A DNA stretch of 64,000 bases from an uncultured Flavobacteriaceae bacterium. GTDB lineage: Bacteria > Bacteroidota > Bacteroidia > Flavobacteriales > Flavobacteriaceae. Below, piece by piece: positions 41,943-51,021 of this stretch (its first letter is position 1; each line of letters begins with the position of its first letter). The translations under genes were made by a program, and so were the position numbers. The notes below the pieces were generated by a model. The model was not told the origin of the DNA, made no database searches, and worked only from the letters and a program-made list of their open reading frames with translations. The DNA lies in NCBI GenBank assembly GCA_947488435.1, contig CANKZG010000002.1:620001-684000 (forward strand). The letters are read 5' to 3'.

Positions 41943-43229
41943 ATGAAACATGTAGTACTTTTTTTGACAGCACTTATTTTAGGTACGGGAAGTACCTTAG
42001 CGACTACAACAGAAAATAAGGTTGCGCCCATTTATTCTTATAACTACGGGAACTCCTTTATTTTTGTTGAAAACGGAATTACTTTTTCCGTTTACCCTAA
42101 TGGAGAACTCGATTTTTATATTGGACGTCACTTTGGCGCTAATGTGAATTTTGGAAATACCAATATCACTTTTAACTCAGGATATAATTACGATGCCTAT
42201 GTGCAGTATGATGATTATGGAGCAGTTATTCAAGTAGAGAATGTACCTGTATATTATGATTATTATGGACGTGTATCGCAGGTAGGAGACATTTATGTAA
42301 ACTACAATAATGGTAGAGTTTCTAGACTAGGAGGATTATCGGTATATTACAACAATAGAGGACGTTATAGCTATCATACAGGATATATTAATAGATATAA
42401 TAGATATTATACGTATCGTTCTTTTCATGACTATTTTGCCAGACCTTCATTAGCATTCTGTTTGGTATACAATAGACCCTATAGAAGATATTATACTCCG
42501 GTACGCTATAGCTATTATAGACCATATTACAATAACTATAGACGTGCATATGCTAGAGTTGGAAGACCTTATCGTTACAACAATGCTTATAGCAGAAGAG
42601 CTAAAATATATAGAAATGATAACCGAGTAGCTGTGAGAGAACAGCGAGGTCGAAGAGGAAACAATAGAGTAAGATCAGAACGAAGTAATGTGAGAAACAC
42701 GACTCCAGTTCGATCAAATAGAACAGTAGCAAGTAGAAATACTACGGTACGTACTGATAGAAATGGTAATGTTCGAAGAAACACAAGTATTGAGCGAAGC
42801 ACAACAGTTCGAAGAGGAAATAATACTAGTCAGATAAATAGATCTGGAAATAGAACTACGACTCGAAGTAATAGTTCTGCTAGAACTCCTCAGAATACGA
42901 ATAGAAGAGCTGTGGCACAAAGTACAAGAACATCGCGTTCTAATGCAAGATCAAGTAACGGATCTTCAAGAAGTACGGCTATACAGAGAAGTTCAACGCA
43001 AAGAAGATCTTCTAGTCAAGCTACGCAGCGCAGTTCAAGAAATAGTACAGCAATTAAAAGAAGTACATCTTCGTCTAGAGGAAAAGTTGCACAACGAAGT
43101 TCAAGAAGTAGTGCAACATCTAAAAGAGGTACTACCGCTTCCAAATCAGGAAGAGCTACACAACGTAGTTCAAGAAGTACCGGAAATTCTAGAAGTACGC
43201 GAAGTAATAGAAGTACTCGAAAGTTATAA
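41943..43229 (+). CDS. Secreted Tyr/Asn-rich and Arg/Ser-rich low-complexity protein
   Basis: A 428-residue, extremely basic protein. There is a signal peptide (cleaved near LAT, residues 19-21). Residues 25-150 form short beta-like Tyr/Asn/Gly repeats, with a unit such as VYYDYYGRVSQVGDIYVNYN occurring in variants. Residues 150-225 are Tyr/Arg-rich (RPYRRYY, YRPYYNNYRR). From about 226 to the end it is Arg/Ser/Thr-rich and probably disordered, with repeats like QRSSRSS and RSNRSTRK. No catalytic motif is seen. The charge and disorder suggest binding of acidic polymers (eDNA, polysaccharide) or aggregation. A sigma-54-like promoter precedes it. Confidence 0.85.
   Translation: MKHVVLFLTALILGTGSTLATTTENKVAPIYSYNYGNSFIFVENGITFSVYPNGELDFYIGRHFGANVNFGNTNITFNSGYNYDAYVQYDDYGAVIQVENVPVYYDYYGRVSQVGDIYVNYNNGRVSRLGGLSVYYNNRGRYSYHTGYINRYNRYYTYRSFHDYFARPSLAFCLVYNRPYRRYYTPVRYSYYRPYYNNYRRAYARVGRPYRYNNAYSRRAKIYRNDNRVAVREQRGRRGNNRVRSERSNVRNTTPVRSNRTVASRNTTVRTDRNGNVRRNTSIERSTTVRRGNNTSQINRSGNRTTTRSNSSARTPQNTNRRAVAQSTRTSRSNARSSNGSSRSTAIQRSSTQRRSSSQATQRSSRNSTAIKRSTSSSRGKVAQRSSRSSATSKRGTTASKSGRATQRSSRSTGNSRSTRSNRSTRKL
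42880..43229 (+). repeat. Degenerate coding repeats of the Arg/Ser-rich tail
   Basis: Short imperfect units around AGTTCAAGAAGTA recur (for example near 43034, 43097 and 43168), encoding QRSSR/SSRS motifs. They are out-of-register tandem copies, which slippage could expand or shrink. Confidence 0.55.
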
Positions 43230-43257
43230 AGATAGTTTTTAGGTTGGTTAGTTGTTT

Positions 43258-43294
43258 AGCCCCGTAGTGAATTCGTTCCTACGGGGTTTTTCTT
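43258..43294. terminator. Terminator between the SR-rich gene and the flippase gene
   Basis: CCCCGTAG (43260-43267) pairs with CTACGGGG (43279-43286), followed by TTTTTCTTTT. It ends the SR-rich gene; the convergent flippase gene ends within it. Confidence 0.8.
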
Positions 43295-44742
43295 TTGAGA
43301 TACTTGGATAAAACCGTAGAAATATCCTCAGAAATTTTAAACTTATAAAGTATCAGGGTATAAACCAACACTAACAAAACACTTCTTATAATGATGTTCA
43401 TAATAGGATGTAACTGAAGTGGAATATAATAAATAAGGCCTCCCAACAACAATAAAACAATAAAAATCCAAAATGTTGCTTTGGTGAAGGGCCATATTTT
43501 AAAAGCAAGCCCGACTACCGTTAATTTTAATATGTTGTAAATTCCTATTGCTAAAAAAGTAGCTAATGCTGCTCCTTCTACTCCATAGAGTGGGATCAAC
43601 CAAAGATTAAATAGAATGGTAAAAATAGCCAATACTACTCCCAAGCCCAACACTGTTTTATAGTAATTGGAATTATATAATATCGCATTGCTGTTCCCTA
43701 AAATGGCATCGAAAACTTTGGCTAACCCAATAATAAAAACAACCACTGCTCCATTGCGGTATTCCATAGGAATAAAGCAATACAAATCTGTAATATTTAA
43801 CACAATCAATAGAAAAAGAAGCCCTGCAATAGTAAATAGGGTAAGTGAGCTTTTTTGATACAATTCTTTAAGTCCCAAATGGTCCTTTGTATTCATTAGG
43901 GTTGCCGTTAATGGATAAGTAATTTGATGCATAGACCTTGAAGGAACGGCAACTACAGTGGCAATAAAAATTGCTACGCTATAATAAGCTACATTTTCTA
44001 TAGCAATATATTGGTTGATCATAAATCGGTCTATTTCAAGCTGTACTACAGCCGCTGACCCTCCTAAAATGATAAGTGCACTATACCCTAAAATTGTCTT
44101 TGTGTTTTTTGGAAATTGAAAAGTAATACGTGGACTTCGTTGCAAATACGCATATATTTTCATCAGTATTGTTCGCAACATATAAAGAGCAACTAATGCC
44201 TTTAAAAATAGTGTTACGGAAATATAGTCTAGGTATACCATTAACAGCAGTATGGTAACGCCTAGGCGCACAAACACTTCTTTCATGAAATTGCCAAAAA
44301 CTGATTTTAAATGCACTTTAGACCAGGCATAAAAAACTTCGAAATAACCCATTGCGAAGCCAATTAAAAAAATGTACCAGACATAATCTTTCACCAATGC
44401 ATTTTTACTACCCATAAAATTCCCAATAATAGTAGCTCCAAAGTAAGTGAGGATCGTTGCGGGTATAATGGTCAGCAACGGCAATAGCAACATCAAAGAC
44501 AAAAAACCATCTTGTTCTTCAGATTCACGAAATGAGGAATAATATTTAACTAAAGTATTGTGTACTCCAAAAGAAAATAGAGGCATTAGGATAGCTGCCG
44601 TAGAAAGTAAAACAGTCACTAAACCATAGTATTCGTCACTTAAAAAGTTTGCATATAAGAACAATGCGTTTATCGCTCCTACCCCAAAACCTATTGCAGT
44701 TATTATTGTATTCTGTAAGGATTGTTTAAAAACTATGCCCAT
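43279..44742 (-). CDS. Polysaccharide flippase (MOP superfamily, Wzx-like)
   Basis: A 487-residue membrane protein with about 14 helices, beginning with the cytosolic stretch FKQSLQNTIITAIGFGVGAINALF. The pattern (a first helix with a GFGVGAIN-type stretch, then an even set of pairs) is that of oligosaccharide flippases, which move lipid-linked glycan units across the inner membrane. The last gene of a four-gene minus-strand operon: its start overlaps the glycosyltransferase end by 10 nt. The C-terminal end lies in the shared terminator. Confidence 0.87.
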   Translation of the reverse strand: MGIVFKQSLQNTIITAIGFGVGAINALFLYANFLSDEYYGLVTVLLSTAAILMPLFSFGVHNTLVKYYSSFRESEEQDGFLSLMLLLPLLTIIPATILTYFGATIIGNFMGSKNALVKDYVWYIFLIGFAMGYFEVFYAWSKVHLKSVFGNFMKEVFVRLGVTILLLMVYLDYISVTLFLKALVALYMLRTILMKIYAYLQRSPRITFQFPKNTKTILGYSALIILGGSAAVVQLEIDRFMINQYIAIENVAYYSVAIFIATVVAVPSRSMHQITYPLTATLMNTKDHLGLKELYQKSSLTLFTIAGLLFLLIVLNITDLYCFIPMEYRNGAVVVFIIGLAKVFDAILGNSNAILYNSNYYKTVLGLGVVLAIFTILFNLWLIPLYGVEGAALATFLAIGIYNILKLTVVGLAFKIWPFTKATFWIFIVLLLLGGLIYYIPLQLHPIMNIIIRSVLLVLVYTLILYKFKISEDISTVLSKYLKRKTP

Positions 44743-46016
44743 GCAATAAATTTAGCCATTTCTTTGGCAAGTTCTTTTCGACTATAGCGCTCTAAATTTT
44801 TAACCGTGACTTGTAAGTTTTGAGTTTCATAAAGAGTAAACCATTGCAATAACTGTTGTTTAATACCTTCTTTATCGCCATAATTAAACGAGACTCCTGT
44901 GGATGTTTCCAAAATAATAGGACCTACATCCCAATTTTCTGGCCCTATAGCCAGGATAGGACGCTTTGCTGCCATATATTCAAATAACTTTCCTGGAATT
45001 ATTCCTTGGGTCTCCACACTGTTAATTTCAATCAACAGCAATACCTGGGATTTTTGTTGGGCTTTAAGCGCCTGTTTATGCGGTAAATAACCTATCACTT
45101 CCACATACTGTTTTAAATTACATGCACTTATGCTTTGTAAATTTTGATCACTACAAACCCCTATAATTTGAATTTTTAATGCTTTTCTAAAATTGGAATT
45201 TGTCTTGACTAGTTCTGCAATAGCTGCCCATAAGTTTTCTGGGTTTCTCCCGGTTAACAAAGAACCGATATGAGAAATCGTAAATTTTTTATCCAAAGTT
45301 GAAATATTGGACCGAAGATGCTCATACCCATTGGTAATTACTTTTATGGGCTTTGACGTTAGAAGTTCAAATTCTTTTCGTGTGCTAGGGCTTGTAACAA
45401 CAATTTTATCCGCACTATTCAAAACTAATTTTTCCAACGATCTATGTTTATTTCTAGCTCGTTTTCCAAGTTTTAGTTTTTTATGATACCCGATAGAAGT
45501 CCATGGATCCCTAAAATCAGCTAACCAATGTACTCCTAAACTCTCTTTTAAACGAAGACCTATAAGATGTACACTATGAGGAGGTCCTGTGGTAATAACG
45601 GTAGTAATGCCTTCTTTTTTGATATATTTAGATAAATAGCGTACCGAAGGTTTAATCCAAAACTTTCGCGCATCCGGAATAAACAAATTTCCGCGGATCC
45701 ATAACAATGCTTTTTCCAAAAAAGATTGCTTTTTTTTATCTTGAATGATACCTGAGCTTATTCGAGATGTTTTTTGGGAAGATAGCACCCCTGCAAGGCG
45801 ATAAGGTTCAAAGATTTTTTGACGAATTATTGTTGTGTTTTCTGGGAGCTCCTCCAATAAAGCTTCATCTTTTAACGGATACTGCGGGTTTTCGGGAACG
45901 TACACTACAGGTTCTATTTCAAAACTAGGTAGGTAATTTACAAACTTTAACCATCGCTGTACACCTGGCCCTCCTGCCGGAGGCCAGTAATATGTAATGA
46001 TAAGTACTTTCTGCAT
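44733..46016 (-). CDS. Family 4-type glycosyltransferase
   Basis: A 427-residue GT-B enzyme. The N-terminal lobe starts VLIITYYWPPAGGPGVQRWLKF, typical of flavobacterial GT4 proteins with a glycine-rich loop. The C-terminal nucleotide-sugar lobe has ISHIGSLLTGRNP and the E-x7-E region around PGKLFEYMAAKRPILA. It adds a sugar to a surface glycan. It overlaps the flippase gene by 10 nt and begins 3 nt after YfhO. No signal peptide; probably membrane-associated. Confidence 0.88.
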   Translation of the reverse strand: MQKVLIITYYWPPAGGPGVQRWLKFVNYLPSFEIEPVVYVPENPQYPLKDEALLEELPENTTIIRQKIFEPYRLAGVLSSQKTSRISSGIIQDKKKQSFLEKALLWIRGNLFIPDARKFWIKPSVRYLSKYIKKEGITTVITTGPPHSVHLIGLRLKESLGVHWLADFRDPWTSIGYHKKLKLGKRARNKHRSLEKLVLNSADKIVVTSPSTRKEFELLTSKPIKVITNGYEHLRSNISTLDKKFTISHIGSLLTGRNPENLWAAIAELVKTNSNFRKALKIQIIGVCSDQNLQSISACNLKQYVEVIGYLPHKQALKAQQKSQVLLLIEINSVETQGIIPGKLFEYMAAKRPILAIGPENWDVGPIILETSTGVSFNYGDKEGIKQQLLQWFTLYETQNLQVTVKNLERYSRKELAKEMAKFIAWA

Positions 46017-46019
46017 TTC

Positions 46020-48455
46020 CTACTGATCTTTGATCGTCTTCTTTGAACGCCAAAATTTATACCCTGCTCCACCAGCCGCAAGTAGCACAAATAAAATAGA
46101 ACTAAGTAAAGATATTTTACTCCCTTTTTGCACAATTTCAGGCTCAAACTTAAACTCAACCGTATGTTTTCCTTCAGGTATACGTAGGGCTCTTAGCGCA
46201 TAATTCACTTTAAAGTGTGGTTTTAAAACACCGTCAATATAAGCATTCCATCCTTGCGCATAATACATTTCCGAAAATACACCAATTCCTGCATTTTCAT
46301 TTGACGTTGCATAGACCAGATGATTTGGTTTATAGGTGACCATTTCTATCAATGCCGTAGAATCTTTTTGGAATTCAAAACGATTTATTGCAGTAAAGGT
46401 ATTCGTATTAACAACTGCTTCTCTTTCAGGGTTAAATTTTTCCAAGGATTGTATTTCTTCATCCCCACTTTTTACAGGAATCAATTTTTCAATAAACCAA
46501 GCGTTGCCTAAGGCATCTGGATTTATTGCAGGAACACTATTTCCTTCTTCATCTTGTTGGATAACATATTTAACATTAAGCATACTAAGTACCTTAATGT
46601 TGCCCTGGTACACATGGTAATCAAAAAGGTCATTAATTGCGGAAGGTTTGGCTGCATGGTACCCTCCTATAGATTGGTGAAAATAAGAAGTACGCGAGCC
46701 GTTTAATCCTTCGGACTGATCGAACACTCTAAAAATAGAGGTATCCTGCAGAAGTTGCTGATCTAAAGGAGTTTGTTGAAAAGGTGCCTTAATGCGGCGT
46801 TGAGAGATAAAATCTTCTTCGTTCACATAGCGCTGTGCTACTCCTACTAAATCCACAACAATTAATAATCCTACAACAATAATAGCCCATTGTTCCTTTA
46901 TTTTGGCTTTTAAATATAACCACAAAGCTACGGTAACTAGAACAATATATATCAAATATCTTATGGTATCACTGGTATAAATTGCTTCTCTATCCAATTG
47001 AAGCATCGTACCTACTTCTGGACCGTAATACCGAGAATAGGTTGCGTCTACTCTTCCGATAAAATCAAAATTTCCTTTAATGAGAAATAATAAAATCCCC
47101 AATCCAAAGGTTATCGCAAAACTGAATTTTAATGCGGTGATTTTTTTTGTAGTATCTTTTTTCTTCTTAAACAAAGCCACCAATGCCATTATGGCCATTA
47201 TAGGAGCACAAAGTTCTAATACAACTTGAATCGAAGACACTGCTCTAAATTTATCATAGAGTGGGAAATAATCGATCATAAAATCAGTGAGCAGACTAAA
47301 ATTTTTCCCCCAAGAAAGCAATAGAGACATTAGTGTTCCTCCAACCAGCCACCATTTTAGTTTTCCCTTTACCAAAAATAATCCTAGAATAAAGAGAAAG
47401 AAAATAACCGCTCCAATATATGCAGGACCAGAAGTCCCAGGTTGCGAACCCCAGTATAAGGGGAGTTCATAAAAATTTGAAGCTTGCTTTCGAGGTAATC
47501 CTTTGTCAATAAAGTACTGATAGGTTTTAGATTCGGCACCAAGATATTCGTTATCTGAACCTCCAAAAAGACGCGGAACAAATAGATTTAAAGATTCCGT
47601 AATACCATAACTCCAATGGGTAATATAAGCTTTGCTTAAGCCGTTAGTGTTTTCTTTAGGAGATCCATCAGGTGCTATCGTTAATTCTGACTTGCCTCTA
47701 GTACTCCAATCTGCATATTCCTTTGTAGTAATCAAGCCAGTTGTATTCGCTCCAATTCCAATAGCAACGGCAAAAATTAAAATACCAACGGTAATAAAAA
47801 AGTGTTTTAATTTTTTCTTTACGATGGCATCTATCAAATAAGTCGCTCCCAAAATGAGTACTAATAGCATAAAGTAGTAGGTCATTTGGTAATGGTTGGC
47901 ACTAATCTCTAATGCCATTGCGAGTGCGGTAATCACAAATCCCAAAAGGTACTTTTTGCGAAAAGTAAGTAGTATTCCCCCGAGAAGAATAGGCAAATAA
48001 CCCATTGCATGTGCTTTTGCGTTGTGCCCTGCACCAATGATAAGAATTAAATAAGTTGAAAAACCAAAGGCCAAGGCCCCTACTATGGCCAGTTTATAGT
48101 CAACCTTCAGGCAACTTAATAGAATATAAAATCCGATAAAATATAAAAATAGATAGTCGGCAGGCCTAGGCAAGAAGCGAATCAATCGATCCAGTTGCTT
48201 TACATAATTATGGGGGTAATTGGCACCCAATTGGTAAGTTGGCATGCCGCCAAACGCACTATTGGTCCAATACGATTCTTCTCCTGTTTTTTCTTTCAGG
48301 TCATTTCGTTCCTTTGCCATTCCCGTATACTGGGCAATATCACTCTGATATATACCTTTTCCCTGTAAGACTGGATGGAAATAAGCAAGGGCTACGACAA
48401 TAAAAAAAACAACTACGAAAAAATTTGTAAAAAAAGCTTTTAAGCTAAGTTTCAT
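46020..48455 (-). CDS. YfhO-family multispan membrane protein
   Basis: An 811-residue protein with about a dozen membrane helices in the first 550 residues, then an exported beta-rich domain (about 560-775) and a final helix near residue 785. YfhO family proteins have a GT-C-like fold and in firmicutes take part in glycosylating cell-envelope polymers. LAYFHPVLQGKGIYQSDIAQ and the YWTNSAFGGMPTYQLGANYP stretch near residue 65 are typical of the Bacteroidota branch. It sits between DUF4834 and the glycosyltransferase in one operon. Confidence 0.88.
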   Translation of the reverse strand: MKLSLKAFFTNFFVVVFFIVVALAYFHPVLQGKGIYQSDIAQYTGMAKERNDLKEKTGEESYWTNSAFGGMPTYQLGANYPHNYVKQLDRLIRFLPRPADYLFLYFIGFYILLSCLKVDYKLAIVGALAFGFSTYLILIIGAGHNAKAHAMGYLPILLGGILLTFRKKYLLGFVITALAMALEISANHYQMTYYFMLLVLILGATYLIDAIVKKKLKHFFITVGILIFAVAIGIGANTTGLITTKEYADWSTRGKSELTIAPDGSPKENTNGLSKAYITHWSYGITESLNLFVPRLFGGSDNEYLGAESKTYQYFIDKGLPRKQASNFYELPLYWGSQPGTSGPAYIGAVIFFLFILGLFLVKGKLKWWLVGGTLMSLLLSWGKNFSLLTDFMIDYFPLYDKFRAVSSIQVVLELCAPIMAIMALVALFKKKKDTTKKITALKFSFAITFGLGILLFLIKGNFDFIGRVDATYSRYYGPEVGTMLQLDREAIYTSDTIRYLIYIVLVTVALWLYLKAKIKEQWAIIVVGLLIVVDLVGVAQRYVNEEDFISQRRIKAPFQQTPLDQQLLQDTSIFRVFDQSEGLNGSRTSYFHQSIGGYHAAKPSAINDLFDYHVYQGNIKVLSMLNVKYVIQQDEEGNSVPAINPDALGNAWFIEKLIPVKSGDEEIQSLEKFNPEREAVVNTNTFTAINRFEFQKDSTALIEMVTYKPNHLVYATSNENAGIGVFSEMYYAQGWNAYIDGVLKPHFKVNYALRALRIPEGKHTVEFKFEPEIVQKGSKISLLSSILFVLLAAGGAGYKFWRSKKTIKDQ

Positions 48456-48476
48456 GAGTTGGTTGGTACAAATTAA

Positions 48477-48740
48477 TTAGTCAATTTCCTCAAAATCTAT
48501 GTAATCTCCAACTTTTTTTTGAGGGTTGGCTTTCCTTGTTGTGCTTTTCTTTTTAATTATATCTTGCTGTTCCTGTTGTGGGGAAGTATATTGTCCAAAA
48601 CCATCTCCAAATTTCTCTTTAAAATGATTTTCTGTTTTCCTTGCTGCATAGCTTAATATACGAGGAGCGAACAATCGAGCTACTATTTTTAACCCATAGT
48701 AAACTAAAAGTATAATTAAAATAGTCTTTAAAAGTACCAT
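48477..48740 (-). CDS. DUF4834 family small membrane protein
   Basis: An 87-residue protein with one N-terminal helix (residues 3-25), a basic stretch (RILSYAARKTENHFKEKFG) and an acidic tail ending YIDFEEID, the DUF4834 pattern in Bacteroidota. Function unknown. It is the first gene of the surface-glycan operon, 21 nt before yfhO, so it may be a small accessory of that machinery. Confidence 0.83.
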   Translation of the reverse strand: MVLLKTILIILLVYYGLKIVARLFAPRILSYAARKTENHFKEKFGDGFGQYTSPQQEQQDIIKKKSTTRKANPQKKVGDYIDFEEID

Positions 48741-48843
48741 ATTATATTACTATTTATATCAAAAATACAATTCTAGCGTTGTATTAAATAGGTATAAGTC
48801 ATAAAATAATAATAAAATCCTTTTTTACACCAAACCGATTCCA

Positions 48844-49821
48844 ATGAAATTCTTAAAGTTTGTAATCCCTAGCATCCTTATTTTTATTCCCAGTCTTCTC
48901 ATTTCTCAATATACAGATGTTATTAATTCTAATAGACCTGGACAGTCTGTTAGTGCCTATGCTGTTGGAAAGAATGTGTTTCAGATAGAAGGTGGGTTTC
49001 TTTATGAGAGACAAAGAAATAACAGTGTTTTTTCCGAATCTGATCTGCTTGGAGCAGATTTAGTCTTGCGCTACGGTCTTTTCTTTGAAGCCTTGGAAAT
49101 AATCTGGGAAGGTATTTACCAAAATGAAGATAGAACAATCACCAACTTAGGAACGAACGCTAATTTTAGTGATTTTTCCCGAAATCGACTTGGCGCCAAA
49201 TTTCTAATTTACGATCCTTTTAAAAATCCTGAAAAAAATAAACCCAATCTCTATAGCTGGCGTGCAAATAATAAATTTCAATGGAAGAATCTGATTCCGG
49301 CAGTATCCATTTACGCTGGCGCTAACTTTGTGATTGGGGACAATCCGTTTTTAATTGATGACCCTACGGTTTCCCCAAGAGTTATGATTGCAGGACAAAG
49401 CAGTCTGGCCCCCAGATTGGTGCTTATTACAAATATCTCTTACGACCGTATTGGTACCGATTTTCCAGAATGGGGGTATATTATATCCTTAAGTAGATCT
49501 TTTAAAAATCCAAAATGGAGTGCTTTTATCGAAAACCAAGGGGTTAGTAGTGATCGTTATTCAGACCTAATCCTTCGAGGAGGGTTTGCGCATCTTTTTA
49601 ATAAAACATTTCAGGTAGATTTAAGTGTTGGAGGAAATTTTAAAAACTCTCCTTCACGTCTTTTTGGAACCGTTGGAGCATCGTATAGATTTGATTGGCA
49701 TAAAGATGAGCTGATTCCCATTGATGAAGCTCCGGCCGAAACCATAAAACCAAATGCTAATAAGAAAAAGAGAAAGCGTTCCAAAAAGAAAAAAAAGAAA
49801 GGTAGTGCTATAGATTTTTAA
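48844..49821 (+). CDS. Outer-membrane beta-barrel protein (MetA-pathway phenol degradation-like) with basic tail
   Basis: A 325-residue protein with a signal peptide (cut near LIS-Q, residue 20). The start QYTDVINSNRPGQSVSAYAVGKN and alternating beta strands with aromatic girdles fit the Phenol_MetA_deg-like transporter group (PF13557), small outer-membrane barrels of poorly known cargo. The end of the barrel (FGTVGASYRFDWHKDE) is followed by a 40-residue tail with a run of lysines and arginines (KKKRKRSKKKKKKGS), which is unusual for this group. Monocistronic and divergent from DUF4834. Confidence 0.8.
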   Translation: MKFLKFVIPSILIFIPSLLISQYTDVINSNRPGQSVSAYAVGKNVFQIEGGFLYERQRNNSVFSESDLLGADLVLRYGLFFEALEIIWEGIYQNEDRTITNLGTNANFSDFSRNRLGAKFLIYDPFKNPEKNKPNLYSWRANNKFQWKNLIPAVSIYAGANFVIGDNPFLIDDPTVSPRVMIAGQSSLAPRLVLITNISYDRIGTDFPEWGYIISLSRSFKNPKWSAFIENQGVSSDRYSDLILRGGFAHLFNKTFQVDLSVGGNFKNSPSRLFGTVGASYRFDWHKDELIPIDEAPAETIKPNANKKKRKRSKKKKKKGSAIDF

Positions 49822-49901
49822 ATCATTTTCCCTTTAAATAAATAACCTACAATTTTATTCTATTGATTAATATTGCTAATATTGACTTAGATTAAAACCA
49901 A

Positions 49902-51020
49902 ATGATTGTCCTAAAAATAGTACGTTCAAAGAAAGAACTAAAACAATTTGTAAAATTCCCTTTTACACTATACAAAGACTCCAAATATTGGATTCCTCCA
50001 ATTATTAAAGATGAATTGGAAACTTTGGATAAAACCAAAAACCCTATTCTTAAGGATGCGGAAGCAACCTTTATTCTTGCTTATAAAAATAATACGATTG
50101 TAGGGCGTGTTGCGGCAATTGTGAACTGGATAGAAGTAAAGGAACAGCAGGTTTTAAAAATGCGTTTTGGATGGTTTGATTTCATTGACGATAAAGAAGT
50201 TTCTAAAAAGCTCTTAGAAAAAGTTGAAGAAATAGGAAAAACACATCAATTACAATATATGGAAGGTCCGGTAGGTTTTTCCAACTTAGATAAAGTAGGA
50301 GTTGTAACTGAAGGCTTTGAGCATCCGGGGAATATGATTACTTGGTACAATTATCCGTATTACAAGGATCATTTAGAAAATTTAAATTTTGTTAAGGAGA
50401 AGGAATACATGGAAAATATGTTTCCATTTAGTAACTCCAAACCCGAGATGTTCAAAAAAGCACAGGCCCTAATTAAGAGAAGATATGGACTGCGTGAAAT
50501 TAACTTTACCAAAACAGAAGAAGTAATGCCTATGGCAGACAAGATGTTTGATTTATTCAATCAAACATACTCCAAATTATCTTCTTTTGTTCCTATTACA
50601 ACAATACAACGCGAATATTTCAAGAAAAAATATATCAGCTTTATAAATCCGGAATACATTAAGTTTATTGTAGATAAAACCAACGAACCAATTGCTTTTG
50701 CAGTAGTGATGCCCTCTTTTTCTGAAGCTTTACAGCACTCTAAGGGAAAGTTATTCCCCTTTGGAATTTTTAGACTTTTGAGAGCTCGTAAACATTCTAA
50801 AGATGTTATTTTCTATTTAATTGGAATACATCCGGATTATCAAAATAAAGGAGTTACTGCCATTGTTTTTGATGAGTATTATAAGACGTTCAAGAAAAAG
50901 GGAATTGTCACTTGTTATCGTACCCCCGAGTTGGAGGAGAATCTAGCAATAAAACAAATGTGGAAACACTTTGACCCCGTAATCTTTAGACGCAGAAGAA
51001 CGTATAGAAAGAATTTTTAA
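49902..51020 (+). CDS. GNAT-superfamily-like N-acyltransferase, conserved in Bacteroidota
   Basis: A 372-residue cytosolic protein made of two GNAT-like halves. The first has FILAYKNNTIVGRVAAIVNW, a typical strand before the acetyl-CoA site. The second has VIFYLIGIHPDYQNKGVTAIVFDEYYKTFK, which resembles the pyrophosphate-binding V-x-P-x-x-Q-N-K-G motif. The family is often annotated only as hypothetical or GNAT. The substrate is unknown. It converges with the subtilase gene (one-base gap). Confidence 0.78.
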   Translation: MIVLKIVRSKKELKQFVKFPFTLYKDSKYWIPPIIKDELETLDKTKNPILKDAEATFILAYKNNTIVGRVAAIVNWIEVKEQQVLKMRFGWFDFIDDKEVSKKLLEKVEEIGKTHQLQYMEGPVGFSNLDKVGVVTEGFEHPGNMITWYNYPYYKDHLENLNFVKEKEYMENMFPFSNSKPEMFKKAQALIKRRYGLREINFTKTEEVMPMADKMFDLFNQTYSKLSSFVPITTIQREYFKKKYISFINPEYIKFIVDKTNEPIAFAVVMPSFSEALQHSKGKLFPFGIFRLLRARKHSKDVIFYLIGIHPDYQNKGVTAIVFDEYYKTFKKKGIVTCYRTPELEENLAIKQMWKHFDPVIFRRRRTYRKNF

Positions 51021-51021
51021 A

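Noticed and set aside
42943-43242. 99-codon alternative frame inside the SR-rich gene
   Set aside because: It is a shadow of the biased Arg/Ser codons in another frame and has no own promoter or family likeness.
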